Shown here: in pieces, positions 7,570 to 20,888 of the stretch
Numbering within the stretch: position 1 is the first letter of the stretch
Layout: every line of letters starts with the position of its first letter
NCBI GenBank assembly: GCA_905221605.1
Contig: CAJNDS010002594.1
Coordinates: 1-64,000 of the forward strand
DNA length: 64,000 nucleotides
Direction of reading: 5' to 3'
Origin: Symbiodinium natans
Lineage: Eukaryota > Sar > Dinophyceae > Suessiales > Symbiodiniaceae
The notes under the pieces: generated by a model
Databases searched by the model: none
Seen by the model: the letters and a program-made list of their open reading frames with translations, nothing else
Told to the model about the DNA's origin: nothing
Made by a program: the position numbers and the translations under genes

Positions 7570-10025
7570 AACCCCGAAACTTCTAACCACCCTCTAAACC
7601 CTTTCCAAACCGTATGAAACCTTTCTGGACACTTCCAAGCCCTTCGAAATTCTCAACCCATCCAATGCCCTTCGAAACCCTTCGAATTATTAAAAAATCT
7701 TCTAAACCTATCCACAAGCCATTGAAAAATTTTTCTAACACACTCCTAAACACTTCTAAACCCATCTAAGCCCTTGGAAGCCTCTCTCAACTTTTTTAAA
7801 ACCCTTCGAACAACTCCGAAACCCTCTTAACCGTTCTAAAACCCATTTAAACCCTGAACCCTTCGAATCGTTTGCAAGTCCACCTAAAGGGGTCCTAAGC
7901 CCTTCTGAACCCTTTCGAAGCCCTGCCAAACTCTTCTAAAAACAGCTCTAAAACTTAGAAACCCTTCTAAACCCAAAGCCTTCTAAGCCCATCGAAGCCC
8001 TTCGAAACCCTTCTAATTCCTTCTAAACCCTTATAAGCCCTTAAAAACCTTTTTAAACCCTGATAAACCTCTTCTGGGCTAAGCCCAGCTTTTCGAAAAC
8101 CTTCGAAACTCTTCGAAACCCCTTCCAAAGCCTTTAAACCCTTGTAAATAACCCTTAACCCGTCGAAATCCTTCTGAGTCCTTCCAAACCATTCTAACAC
8201 ACATTTAAATCTTTCTAAACACTTACTTCGAAACCTTTCTGAATCTTTTGTTAAAACCCTTCGAAAAGCTTCTACAGCACTCTGAACCCTTCAAAAAACC
8301 TTCTAAGCCCCTCTAAACCCTGTCGACCCTGCCAAAGCTTTCTAAACCAATCGAAGACCTTCGAAACCCTTCTAATTCCTTTTAAATCCTTGTAAGCCCT
8401 TACAAACCTTCTAAATTTCCTTGAGACGCCCTTTGAAACTCTTCGAAACCCCTTCTGAACCTTGTTTCTAAACCCTTTTCACCCGTGTAAAAAAAATTCA
8501 GCCTGTCGAGAGCCTTCTGAGTCTTTCCAGGCCCTTCTGAAACACATCTACACGTTACAAAACCCTTAAAAAATCCTGTGGGGCCCTTCGAAATCCTCCG
8601 ACACCTTTCTGAATCCTTCAAAGACCCTTCTAAATTCTTTTAAAGCATTCTAAACCCTCTTCGATAAAACCTTTAAACCCCTCTAAACCCCATCGGAACC
8701 CTTCGAAACCCTCTAAACCCATCAAAGCTCTTCGAAACCCTTCTAATTCCTTCTAAACCCTTGTAATCCTTCCAAAATTCCGATAAACTAAACCCTCTGA
8801 GCTTTTAAAAGCCTTTCGAAACTCTTCGAAACCCCTTCTAAACCTTTGTAAGCCCGCGAAATCCTTCTCAGTCTGTCCAGGCCCTTCTGAAACACATCCA
8901 CACCGCCCTAAACCCCTACAAAATCCTGTGGAGCCCTTCGAAACCCTCCGAAACTTTTCTAAATCCTTCTAAACCCTTCGAAACACTTCTAAACCCTTCT
9001 AAACCCTGTCGAAACCCTTCGAAAACCTGACAAACACTTCTAAACCCTTCTGAGCCCTGCCAAATCCTTCTAAACCCTTGTAAACCCCTTAAAAACCTTG
9101 CTAGAATTCTTCTGGACAAAAACCCTCAAACCCTTCCAGACACATCTAAAACTTTCTGAACCCTTCCAAAATCAGGAGCCTTGAAGCTCTTCGAAACCTT
9201 TCTTTCTAAAACCCAAAGCCCTTCGAACCTCTTCGAAATCCCTTCTAAACCATTTAGACTCTTGTAAATAATGCTTTTAAGCCCGTCGAAACCCTTCTGA
9301 GTCCTTCCAAACCCTTCCAAGACACATCTATACAAACATTTCTAAACCCTTACAAAATCCTTCGGAGCCCTTCGAAGCTCTTCGAAACTTTTCTAAATCC
9401 TTCTGCAACCAGTCTAATACTTCCTAAAGCATTCTCGAAAAACCTTTTAAACACTTCTAAACCCCTCTAAACCCTATCGAAACCCTTCGAAACCCTACCA
9501 AGGCCTTCTAAACCCATCGAAGCCCTTCGAAACCTTTCTAATTCCTTCTAAACCCTTGTAAACCTTTACAACTCTTGTCACATTAATCTAGGCTTATATA
9601 AAGCCTTCTGAGCTTTTCGACACCCTTCGAAAGCTTTCGAAACTCTTCGAAGGCTTTCAAACCTTGTAAATAAGCCTTTTAAAGCCACCGAAACCCTTCT
9701 GAGTCCTTCCAAACCATTCTAAAACAAACCTAAAAAGCCCTTACAAAATCCTTCGGGCCCTTCGAAGCTCTCGAAACCTTTCTAAATCCTTCGAAAACCC
9801 CTTTTAGGCCTTCTAAAGCATTCAAAACCCTTCGAAAAATCTTCTAAACCCATCTAAACTCTGTCGAAACTCGAAACCCTACCAATGTCTTCCAAACCCA
9901 TCGAAGCCAAACGACGATTCCTTCTAAACCCTTGTAAGCCCTTAAAAAAACCTTTCTATACCCTTCTAAAATTCTTCTAGAGCTCAACCCTTCTGAGCTT
10001 TTCGAAACCCTTCGAAACTCTTCGA
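7570..10025. repeat. 10-bp-period minisatellite, unit 2
   Basis: Same decamer array as at 910-3365. It carries the GGGCTAAGCCC form near 8088, seven bases longer than unit 1. Confidence 0.9.
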
Positions 10026-10890
10026 GGTTCAAATAGGGTTTGGGGCTTGGGATGGAGTGGGTTCGGTTGGCCCGACCTTGGGTTTAAAGGTTTTAAAGGC
10101 CGGGGTTCAGATTGGGTTTGGGAATCTGAGGTTTTAAACGGCCCGGGGTTCAAATCGGGTTTGGGAATCCGGGCCTGGTGGGTTCGGTTGGGATCGACCT
10201 TGTTTTAAAGGGTTTTCAAGGGCCCGGGTTCAAATCGGGTTTGGGAATCCGGGGCGGAGGTGGCTTGGGCAACCCGGGGTTCAAATCGGGTTTGGGAATC
10301 CGGGGCCGGGCGGGAGTCTCGGGCCCTTGAAAACCCTTGAAAACAAGGTCGAGCCCAACCGAACCCACCCCGAAGTCCCGCCCGGCCACAGGATTCCTAA
10401 ACCCTTTAAACCCCAGTCCGTTTGAAACCTTGTTAAAACAAGGCCCCGGATCCCCAAACCCGATTTGAACCCCAGGCCCTTTCAAACCCTTTAAAACAAG
10501 GTCGAATCCAACCGAACCAATTTGGGAATCCGGGGTCGAGTAGGGGTTGGGGCGGGGGGTGGGTTCGGTTGGGCTCGGCCTTGTTTTAAAAGGTTTTAAA
10601 CGGACCGGGTTCAAATCGGGTTTGGGAATCCGGGGCCGGGGGCAGCTTGGGCAAATCGGACCTTGTTTGAAAAGGTTTTAAACGGCCCGGAGTTCAAATC
10701 GGGTTTGGACATCCGGGGCCGGTGGGGCTTGGGGTGGGGTGGGTTCGGTTGGGTCCAACCTTGGGTTTTAAAGGGTCCGGTCGGGTTTGGGAATCCTGGG
10801 CCGGGCGGGGCTTGGGCCGGGCGGGGCTTGGGGTGTGGTTGGACTCAACCTTTGTGTTTTAAAGGGCCCAGGGTTTGGGAATGTGGGGCT
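10026..10890. repeat. GC-rich B-box-like minisatellite, unit 2
   Basis: Copy of 3366-4230, offset 6,660, with the same B-box-like motifs and inverted block. Confidence 0.85.
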
Positions 10891-11059
10891 GGGTGGCAGG
10901 CAAGGAAATTGAGCACTGGGGCCTTCGGCCTCCACTTGCCTTTCTTTGCCAGGGCGTCTTGGGCAGGCAAGGAGGTTTAAGGCTTTTGGCGACCATTTTG
11001 GTGCCTTTGGGACCAAAACTCCCCTCCCTCCCCTCCCCTGAACTTTGCTATGATTGTTA

Positions 11060-11250
11060 AAAAAAAAGGCCGGCTTCGCCGGCCTGCCTTTTTGTTAAAA
11101 CTTAAAGCTGTACTTGCATTTAGGGCTTGGATAACTGTTAAAAAAAACAGCCGGCATCGCCGGCCTGCCTGTTGATAAACCAGAAAATGCATCTTAATTT
11201 AAAAGTTTGGTGTTTGCTCAAAAAAAAAGCCGGCTTCGCCGGCTTGCCTT
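11060..11250. repeat. Hairpin trio, unit 2
   Basis: Hairpins at 11068-11084, 11150-11164 and 11227-11245, identical to unit 1. Confidence 0.85.
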
Positions 11251-11630
11251 TTTCAGTTAAAAAGTTATATTTTAACTTAGGAATTTAGAGGAAAGATGTT
11301 TAAGAGTCGGTCCATTTCAGAAAGCCTCAAGTAAGACTTCGACGTGAATAGAAAAACTCGACTGCACACACATAGACTTTCCCAGCGAATAAATGCCTGA
11401 ACAAATAATGGGAAATGGTGCTCTATAAATTAAAAATTATTATACCCTCTTCCGACTTACTACTATTCTCAACATTTCTTTTACGAGTATTGCTACTAGT
11501 AGGATTGCTACGACTATATTTGATAAAAAAAATTGACTTGTGCATGTTGCAATCGCTTTGGGCAGCCCTCCCTCCTACCCCGAATCCCCTCCCCTTTCCT
11601 GCCCCTTTGCTTTTGCATAGGACTGTAGGG

Positions 11631-11678
11631 AAAAAAATCGGCCGGCTGCGCCGGCCGGCGCAGCCGGCCGATTTTTTT
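11631..11678. repeat. Perfect 48-bp palindrome, unit 2
   Basis: Same spacerless palindrome as 4971-5018. Confidence 0.97.
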
Positions 11679-11796
11679 TCTTTTTTTTGATTTATTGAAA
11701 AAAACACATTCTATTTTTGCAAACTTCGCTTTTTTTTGGCCCCTTTCGGGATTGCACCCCCCTCCAAGCCCTCCTGCGATTTTTGCATTTCGCACC

Positions 11797-11960
11797 CCCC
11801 GGATGGCCCAGTGGCCCTTCAAGCGGCCTTGCAACCCAAGGGTCCCTGGCTCAATTCCCCCTCCTGTCCTGGGACCTGCCCTATCCTTTGCCCTGTCTGG
11901 GTTTCGGGTTTTTTGCTTGAGTTTCGGGCTTCGGGTTTTGGGGAATTTTGGGAAGGTGAA
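11797..11960 (+). mobile_element. tRNA-derived SINE-like element, unit 2
   Basis: A-box 11804-11814 and B-box 11848-11858 with 44-bp spacing. Its identical position to unit 1 shows it was carried along by unit amplification, not inserted independently. Confidence 0.6.
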
Positions 11961-11982
11961 ACGGAGGCGGGCTCACAATTGA

Positions 11983-12543
11983 GCCAGGCCCGGAGGAGGA
12001 GGCGCGGTGCTGCTGGACTTCAACATCCACCGCCGGACCCACGTCTCCTACGGCACCGTGGTCGCCAGCCGCGTCCGCAGCCGCGAGGACGTGCTGATCC
12101 TGCGCGCCTTCCCGGCCTGGCTCTACCAGCGCGGCCCGCCCGACGAGGGCGTCGCGAAGCTGCTCCAAAGGCTCCGCGGCGAGCTGAACCTGGACGCCTT
12201 CCGCGAGGCCACCTGGCCCAGCGCCCCCTGCCAAACCTGCCGGAGAGCCAAGTCGCTGAACCTCTTCGTGGACGCCCAGTGGCAGAAAGCAAGGGCCAAC
12301 CGCCCGGCCACGTGCCTGGCGTGCGAGAAGAAGAAGCGTGCGGACCGCAACTTCCAGCCCGGTAAACGGAAGAAGTACACCTGCGCGGCCGGCAACCTGG
12401 AGAAGATCGAGGACGCGAGCCCACAAGCCCAGCGACTCTCGAGTCTGTTTGATCAGGCGCGACCTTGCTTCAAGGAACCCCAAGTTCCAATAGGGTTTAA
12501 AATCTGGGCTTCAGCAAAGTTTAAAATAAGAACCTTTGGATGA
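11983..12543 (+). pseudogene. 5' half of CxxC multi-zinc-knuckle gene, unit 2
   Basis: Copy of 5323-5883. The frame is intact to the break after I-E-D-A at 12417, then runs on through non-coding tail. No ATG start. Confidence 0.7.
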
Positions 12544-13870
12544 AAATGCTGTTGAAGGCCTCAAGCTTCGAAAGAAAGCAGCCTGGCCTTGTTTTGAAGA
12601 AACCGGTGTGTCCGGATCCGGTTTGAAAATCCGGGGCTTAATGAGTTTTGGAGTGAGTTTAGCTAGGCTGAACCTTGTCTTTTGAGAATCTGAGGTTCGA
12701 CGCTTTTCAATAAGGCTGGACCTTGTTCTCAAAAACCCGGAATTCAATTCGGATTTGACAATCCACGAATAGGCGGAAACTGGAGTGGCATTTGTTGAAC
12801 TTGACCTTGTTTTCAAGACCCCCGGATTCGAATCGAATTCAAAATCTGGGATTGGAACGTTAAGTTTCAGGTGGGTTTGGTTGCAATCGACCTAGTTTGA
12901 GCACAACATTTAAAAGCGTTTGGGTGAGTATTAGAAGAGTTTAGAACACTTTGACAAGTTTTTCCCAGAGTTTTAGAAGAGTTTGCAAGCATTACGCCTT
13001 TTATAAACAACTCTGTTTCAATAAAACCCTTTCAGTTGCGTCCTGTCCTAAAATCAAATCGAGTTTAGACATCTGGGGTTGCATAGGTTTCAGGTGAATT
13101 TGGTTGAGTTTCAGTTTCCCAAGCTCGAGGCTAAATCGAGTTAGAAAATCTCAGGCTGCACAAAAGTTTAGGAGAGTTTCTAAAGGTTTTAGACAGATTT
13201 AAATGGATGAAAAGACATTAAGAGAGCTTCACGGGTTTACAAGAATTTTGAAGGGTCTTACAAAGTTTCGAAGGAGCGCCAGAGAGTATCACTAGGATGC
13301 TAAGCGGGTTCAGAAGCCCACAGGATTATACAAAGGTTTAAAGGTTTCGGAAGAGTTGAAAAGTTTTGAAAGGATGTAAAGGCTTAAGAGAGATTCAAAA
13401 GCGTTTGGAAGGTTTAGCGAAACGATTGGTTGCGTCGGGTTTTGAGTGGGTTTGGTTGGGCTGGTGTTTCCCCAGCTCGGTATTCCAATCGAACACAGAA
13501 ATCTGAGGCTGAGGGAATGGGCCAACAATCTCAAATCGAGTTAAATATCATTGCGCTATGGAATGAGTGCTACGGAAACAAGCGTTTAAAAGGATCCAAA
13601 GGAACTTAAATGCTTAAAAGCGTTTTTCGAAGAATTTGACGAAGGAAACTTTAAACACATTTGTTTGCACACAACCGTTTCCAAACAAATCAGTTTTTGG
13701 TCAAACCGTTTCAATCGAGGTTCAAATCGGGTTTAGAATTGCGGGGGAGGGGAGGACCGGCAAAGTCAAATCGAGTTTAGAAAAATCTTTGAGGGATGGG
13801 CCGCTTCCTGGGGGGAGGGGGGGTGCCACGCCTGCGGCGAATTGGCCAGGGCGCCAGCTGCGCTGGCGAA

Positions 13871-13961
13871 CCCTAAACCCTAAACCCTAAACCCTAAACC
13901 CTAAACCCTAAACCCTAAACCCTAAACCCTAAACCCTAAACCCTAAACCCGAAACCCTAAA
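13871..13961 (+). repeat. Interstitial telomere tract 3
   Basis: CCCTAAA tract with the same single CCCGAAA variant as tract 2. Confidence 0.97.
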
Positions 13962-14229
13962 TTTTAGAGGCTTCGCCCTGATGCGCCAGCGCAGAATATT
14001 GGTTAAACGAAAGGTTTCGCAGGAGAGGTTCAACTGCATTTCCTCAGAAGTCCCCAATCTATCAAATAAAAACATTTCGTGAGAAATCTCCGATTTACTC
14101 AAACTCTTTTTGGCCCATAACGTCAATTTACTTAAACCTCCTTGCCGAAGAACCTCAAAAAACACTAGCGGGTGTCTATGAAGGTATAAAAGCATCGAAA
14201 CCCTTTTCAATCCTTCTAAATGGATTCCA

Positions 14230-16685
14230 AACCCCGAAACTTCTAACCACCCTCTAAACCCTTTCCAAACCGTATGAAACCTTTCTGGACACTTCCAAGC
14301 CCTTCGAAATTCTCAACCCATCCAATGCCCTTCGAAACCCTTCGAATTATTAAAAAATCTTCTAAACCTATCCACAAGCCATTGAAAAATTTTTCTAACA
14401 CACTCCTAAACACTTCTAAACCCATCTAAGCCCTTGGAAGCCTCTCTCAACTTTTTTAAAACCCTTCGAACAACTCCGAAACCCTCTTAACCGTTCTAAA
14501 ACCCATTTAAACCCTGAACCCTTCGAATCGTTTGCAAGTCCACCTAAAGGGGTCCTAAGCCCTTCTGAACCCTTTCGAAGCCCTGCCAAACTCTTCTAAA
14601 AACAGCTCTAAAACTTAGAAACCCTTCTAAACCCAAAGCCTTCTAAGCCCATCGAAGCCCTTCGAAACCCTTCTAATTCCTTCTAAACCCTTATAAGCCC
14701 TTAAAAACCTTTTTAAACCCTGATAAACCTCTTCTGGGCTAAGCCCAGCTTTTCGAAAACCTTCGAAACTCTTCGAAACCCCTTCCAAAGCCTTTAAACC
14801 CTTGTAAATAACCCTTAACCCGTCGAAATCCTTCTGAGTCCTTCCAAACCATTCTAACACACATTTAAATCTTTCTAAACACTTACTTCGAAACCTTTCT
14901 GAATCTTTTGTTAAAACCCTTCGAAAAGCTTCTACAGCACTCTGAACCCTTCAAAAAACCTTCTAAGCCCCTCTAAACCCTGTCGACCCTGCCAAAGCTT
15001 TCTAAACCAATCGAAGACCTTCGAAACCCTTCTAATTCCTTTTAAATCCTTGTAAGCCCTTACAAACCTTCTAAATTTCCTTGAGACGCCCTTTGAAACT
15101 CTTCGAAACCCCTTCTGAACCTTGTTTCTAAACCCTTTTCACCCGTGTAAAAAAAATTCAGCCTGTCGAGAGCCTTCTGAGTCTTTCCAGGCCCTTCTGA
15201 AACACATCTACACGTTACAAAACCCTTAAAAAATCCTGTGGGGCCCTTCGAAATCCTCCGACACCTTTCTGAATCCTTCAAAGACCCTTCTAAATTCTTT
15301 TAAAGCATTCTAAACCCTCTTCGATAAAACCTTTAAACCCCTCTAAACCCCATCGGAACCCTTCGAAACCCTCTAAACCCATCAAAGCTCTTCGAAACCC
15401 TTCTAATTCCTTCTAAACCCTTGTAATCCTTCCAAAATTCCGATAAACTAAACCCTCTGAGCTTTTAAAAGCCTTTCGAAACTCTTCGAAACCCCTTCTA
15501 AACCTTTGTAAGCCCGCGAAATCCTTCTCAGTCTGTCCAGGCCCTTCTGAAACACATCCACACCGCCCTAAACCCCTACAAAATCCTGTGGAGCCCTTCG
15601 AAACCCTCCGAAACTTTTCTAAATCCTTCTAAACCCTTCGAAACACTTCTAAACCCTTCTAAACCCTGTCGAAACCCTTCGAAAACCTGACAAACACTTC
15701 TAAACCCTTCTGAGCCCTGCCAAATCCTTCTAAACCCTTGTAAACCCCTTAAAAACCTTGCTAGAATTCTTCTGGACAAAAACCCTCAAACCCTTCCAGA
15801 CACATCTAAAACTTTCTGAACCCTTCCAAAATCAGGAGCCTTGAAGCTCTTCGAAACCTTTCTTTCTAAAACCCAAAGCCCTTCGAACCTCTTCGAAATC
15901 CCTTCTAAACCATTTAGACTCTTGTAAATAATGCTTTTAAGCCCGTCGAAACCCTTCTGAGTCCTTCCAAACCCTTCCAAGACACATCTATACAAACATT
16001 TCTAAACCCTTACAAAATCCTTCGGAGCCCTTCGAAGCTCTTCGAAACTTTTCTAAATCCTTCTGCAACCAGTCTAATACTTCCTAAAGCATTCTCGAAA
16101 AACCTTTTAAACACTTCTAAACCCCTCTAAACCCTATCGAAACCCTTCGAAACCCTACCAAGGCCTTCTAAACCCATCGAAGCCCTTCGAAACCTTTCTA
16201 ATTCCTTCTAAACCCTTGTAAACCTTTACAACTCTTGTCACATTAATCTAGGCTTATATAAAGCCTTCTGAGCTTTTCGACACCCTTCGAAAGCTTTCGA
16301 AACTCTTCGAAGGCTTTCAAACCTTGTAAATAAGCCTTTTAAAGCCACCGAAACCCTTCTGAGTCCTTCCAAACCATTCTAAAACAAACCTAAAAAGCCC
16401 TTACAAAATCCTTCGGGCCCTTCGAAGCTCTCGAAACCTTTCTAAATCCTTCGAAAACCCCTTTTAGGCCTTCTAAAGCATTCAAAACCCTTCGAAAAAT
16501 CTTCTAAACCCATCTAAACTCTGTCGAAACTCGAAACCCTACCAATGTCTTCCAAACCCATCGAAGCCAAACGACGATTCCTTCTAAACCCTTGTAAGCC
16601 CTTAAAAAAACCTTTCTATACCCTTCTAAAATTCTTCTAGAGCTCAACCCTTCTGAGCTTTTCGAAACCCTTCGAAACTCTTCGA
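14230..16685. repeat. 10-bp-period minisatellite, unit 3
   Basis: Same decamer array as in unit 2, apparently unchanged. Confidence 0.9.
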
Positions 16686-17549
16686 GGTTCAAATAGGGTT
16701 TGGGGCTTGGGATGGAGTGGGTTCGGTTGGCCCGACCTTGGGTTTAAAGGTTTTAAAGGCCGGGGTTCAGATTGGGTTTGGGAATCTGAGGTTTTAAACG
16801 GCCCGGGGTTCAAATCGGGTTTGGGAATCCGGGCCTGGTGGGTTCGGTTGGGATCGACCTTGTTTTAAAGGGTTTTCAAGGGCCCGGGTTCAAATCGGGT
16901 TTGGGAATCCGGGGCGGAGGTGGCTTGGGCAACCCGGGGTTCAAATCGGGTTTGGGAATCCGGGGCCGGGCGGGAGTCTCGGGCCCTTGAAAACCCTTGA
17001 AAACAAGGTCGAGCCCAACCGAACCCACCCCGAAGTCCCGCCCGGCCACAGGATTCCTAAACCCTTTAAACCCCAGTCCGTTTGAAACCTTGTTAAAACA
17101 AGGCCCCGGATCCCCAAACCCGATTTGAACCCCAGGCCCTTTCAAACCCTTTAAAACAAGGTCGAATCCAACCGAACCAATTTGGGAATCCGGGGTCGAG
17201 TAGGGGTTGGGGCGGGGGGTGGGTTCGGTTGGGCTCGGCCTTGTTTTAAAAGGTTTTAAACGGACCGGGTTCAAATCGGGTTTGGGAATCCGGGGCCGGG
17301 GGCAGCTTGGGCAAATCGGACCTTGTTTGAAAAGGTTTTAAACGGCCCGGAGTTCAAATCGGGTTTGGACATCCGGGGCCGGTGGGGCTTGGGGTGGGGT
17401 GGGTTCGGTTGGGTCCAACCTTGGGTTTTAAAGGGTCCGGTCGGGTTTGGGAATCCTGGGCCGGGCGGGGCTTGGGCCGGGCGGGGCTTGGGGTGTGGTT
17501 GGACTCAACCTTTGTGTTTTAAAGGGCCCAGGGTTTGGGAATGTGGGGC
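16686..17549. repeat. GC-rich B-box-like minisatellite, unit 3
   Basis: Copy of 3366-4230 with the same inverted block. Confidence 0.85.
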
Positions 17550-17718
17550 TGGGTGGCAGGCAAGGAAATTGAGCACTGGGGCCTTCGGCCTCCACTTGCC
17601 TTTCTTTGCCAGGGCGTCTTGGGCAGGCAAGGAGGTTTAAGGCTTTTGGCGACCATTTTGGTGCCTTTGGGACCAAAACTCCCCTCCCTCCCCTCCCCTG
17701 AACTTTGCTATGATTGTT

Positions 17719-17909
17719 AAAAAAAAGGCCGGCTTCGCCGGCCTGCCTTTTTGTTAAAACTTAAAGCTGTACTTGCATTTAGGGCTTGGATAACTGTTAA
17801 AAAAAACAGCCGGCATCGCCGGCCTGCCTGTTGATAAACCAGAAAATGCATCTTAATTTAAAAGTTTGGTGTTTGCTCAAAAAAAAAGCCGGCTTCGCCG
17901 GCTTGCCTT
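17719..17909. repeat. Hairpin trio, unit 3
   Basis: Hairpins at 17727-17743, 17809-17823 and 17886-17904. Stems are unchanged; the A run before the first is one base shorter. Confidence 0.85.
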
Positions 17910-18289
17910 TTTCAGTTAAAAAGTTATATTTTAACTTAGGAATTTAGAGGAAAGATGTTTAAGAGTCGGTCCATTTCAGAAAGCCTCAAGTAAGACTTCG
18001 ACGTGAATAGAAAAACTCGACTGCACACACATAGACTTTCCCAGCGAATAAATGCCTGAACAAATAATGGGAAATGGTGCTCTATAAATTAAAAATTATT
18101 ATACCCTCTTCCGACTTACTACTATTCTCAACATTTCTTTTACGAGTATTGCTACTAGTAGGATTGCTACGACTATATTTGATAAAAAAAATTGACTTGT
18201 GCATGTTGCAATCGCTTTGGGCAGCCCTCCCTCCTACCCCGAATCCCCTCCCCTTTCCTGCCCCTTTGCTTTTGCATAGGACTGTAGGG

Positions 18290-18337
18290 AAAAAAATCGG
18301 CCGGCTGCGCCGGCCGGCGCAGCCGGCCGATTTTTTT
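18290..18337. repeat. Perfect 48-bp palindrome, unit 3
   Basis: Same spacerless palindrome as 4971-5018. Confidence 0.97.
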
Positions 18338-18455
18338 TCTTTTTTTTGATTTATTGAAAAAAACACATTCTATTTTTGCAAACTTCGCTTTTTTTTGGCC
18401 CCTTTCGGGATTGCACCCCCCTCCAAGCCCTCCTGCGATTTTTGCATTTCGCACC

Positions 18456-18619
18456 CCCCGGATGGCCCAGTGGCCCTTCAAGCGGCCTTGCAACCCAAGG
18501 GTCCCTGGCTCAATTCCCCCTCCTGTCCTGGGACCTGCCCTATCCTTTGCCCTGTCTGGGTTTCGGGTTTTTTGCTTGAGTTTCGGGCTTCGGGTTTTGG
18601 GGAATTTTGGGAAGGTGAA
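18456..18619 (+). mobile_element. tRNA-derived SINE-like element, unit 3
   Basis: A-box 18463-18473 and B-box 18507-18517; copy of the unit 1 element. Confidence 0.6.
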
Positions 18620-18641
18620 ACGGAGGCGGGCTCACAATTGA

Positions 18642-19202
18642 GCCAGGCCCGGAGGAGGAGGCGCGGTGCTGCTGGACTTCAACATCCACCGCCGGACCCA
18701 CGTCTCCTACGGCACCGTGGTCGCCAGCCGCGTCCGCAGCCGCGAGGACGTGCTGATCCTGCGCGCCTTCCCGGCCTGGCTCTACCAGCGCGGCCCGCCC
18801 GACGAGGGCGTCGCGAAGCTGCTCCAAAGGCTCCGCGGCGAGCTGAACCTGGACGCCTTCCGCGAGGCCACCTGGCCCAGCGCCCCCTGCCAAACCTGCC
18901 GGAGAGCCAAGTCGCTGAACCTCTTCGTGGACGCCCAGTGGCAGAAAGCAAGGGCCAACCGCCCGGCCACGTGCCTGGCGTGCGAGAAGAAGAAGCGTGC
19001 GGACCGCAACTTCCAGCCCGGTAAACGGAAGAAGTACACCTGCGCGGCCGGCAACCTGGAGAAGATCGAGGACGCGAGCCCACAAGCCCAGCGACTCTCG
19101 AGTCTGTTTGATCAGGCGCGACCTTGCTTCAAGGAACCCCAAGTTCCAATAGGGTTTAAAATCTGGGCTTCAGCAAAGTTTAAAATAAGAACCTTTGGAT
19201 GA
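18642..19202 (+). pseudogene. 5' half of CxxC multi-zinc-knuckle gene, unit 3
   Basis: Copy of 5323-5883 with the same break after I-E-D-A. The frame is intact, but there is no ATG and no 3' half. Confidence 0.7.
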
Positions 19203-20529
19203 AAATGCTGTTGAAGGCCTCAAGCTTCGAAAGAAAGCAGCCTGGCCTTGTTTTGAAGAAACCGGTGTGTCCGGATCCGGTTTGAAAATCCGGGGCTTAA
19301 TGAGTTTTGGAGTGAGTTTAGCTAGGCTGAACCTTGTCTTTTGAGAATCTGAGGTTCGACGCTTTTCAATAAGGCTGGACCTTGTTCTCAAAAACCCGGA
19401 ATTCAATTCGGATTTGACAATCCACGAATAGGCGGAAACTGGAGTGGCATTTGTTGAACTTGACCTTGTTTTCAAGACCCCCGGATTCGAATCGAATTCA
19501 AAATCTGGGATTGGAACGTTAAGTTTCAGGTGGGTTTGGTTGCAATCGACCTAGTTTGAGCACAACATTTAAAAGCGTTTGGGTGAGTATTGGAAGAGTT
19601 TAGAACACTTTGACAAGTTTTTCCCAGAGTTTTAGAAGAGTTTGCAAGCATTACGCCTTTTATAAACAACTCTGTTTCAATAAAACCCTTTCAGTTGCGT
19701 CCTGTCCTAAAATCAAATCGAGTTTAGACATCTGGGGTTGCATAGGTTTCAGGTGAATTTGGTTGAGTTTCAGTTTCCCAAGCTCGAGGCTAAATCGAGT
19801 TAGAAAATCTCAGGCTGCACAAAAGTTTAGGAGAGTTTCTAAAGGTTTTAGACAGATTTAAATGGATGAAAAGACATTAAGAGAGCTTCACGGGTTTACA
19901 AGAATTTTGAAGGGTCTTACAAAGTTTCGAAGGAGCGCCAGAGAGTATCACTAGGATGCTAAGCGGGTTCAGAAGCCCACAGGATTATACAAAGGTTTAA
20001 AGGTTTCGGAAGAGTTGAAAAGTTTTGAAAGGATGTAAAGGCTTAAGAGAGATTCAAAAGCGTTTGGAAGGTTTAGCGAAACGATTGGTTGCGTCGGGTT
20101 TTGAGTGGGTTTGGTTGGGCTGGTGTTTCCCCAGCTCGGTATTCCAATCGAACACAGAAATCTGAGGCTGAGGGAATGGGCCAACAATCTCAAATCGAGT
20201 TAAATATCATTGCGCTATGGAATGAGTGCTACGGAAACAAGCGTTTAAAAGGATCCAAAGGAACTTAAATGCTTAAAAGCGTTTTTCGAAGAATTTGACG
20301 AAGGAAACTTTAAACACATTTGTTTGCACACAACCGTTTCCAAACAAATCAGTTTTTGGTCAAACCGTTTCAATCGAGGTTCAAATCGGGTTTAGAATTG
20401 CGGGGGAGGGGAGGACCGGCAAAGTCAAATCGAGTTTAGAAAAATCTTTGAGGGATGGGCCGCTTCCTGGGGGGAGGGGGGGTGCCACGCCTGCGGCGAA
20501 TTGGCCAGGGCGCCAGCTGCGCTGGCGAA

Positions 20530-20620
20530 CCCTAAACCCTAAACCCTAAACCCTAAACCCTAAACCCTAAACCCTAAACCCTAAACCCTAAACCCTAAAC
20601 CCTAAACCCGAAACCCTAAA
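20530..20620 (+). repeat. Interstitial telomere tract 4
   Basis: CCCTAAA tract with the shared CCCGAAA variant; opens the diverged unit 4. Confidence 0.97.
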
Positions 20621-20888
20621 TTTTAGAGGCTTCGCCCTGATGCGCCAGCGCAGAATATTGGTTAAACGAAAGGTTTCGCAGGAGAGGTTCAACTGCATTT
20701 CCTCAGAAGTCCCCAATCTATCAAATAAAAACATTTCGTGAGAAATCTCCGATTTACTCAAACTCTTTTTGGCCCATAACGTCAATTTACTTAAACCTCC
20801 TTGCCGAAGAACCTCAAAAAACACTAGCGGGTGTCTATGAAGGTATAAAAGCATCGAAACCCTTTTCAATCCTTCTAAATGGATTCCA

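Larger units (their letters stand above)
7211..13870. repeat. A unit 2 (6,660 bp)
   Basis: Head-to-tail copy of unit 1, offset 6,660 bp. By eye it matches unit 3 almost completely: the first differences I see are one base fewer in an A run at about 17720 and an A-to-G at about 19591. This implies very recent amplification or active homogenisation, or an assembly duplication. Confidence 0.95.
13871..20529. repeat. A unit 3 (6,659 bp)
   Basis: Near-identical copy of unit 2. I noticed one fewer A in the run before the first hairpin (about 17720) and A-to-G at about 19591. Subelements: decamer array 14230-16685, B-box array 16686-17549, hairpins 17727-17743, 17809-17823 and 17886-17904, junction hairpin 20511-20527. 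Confidence 0.95.
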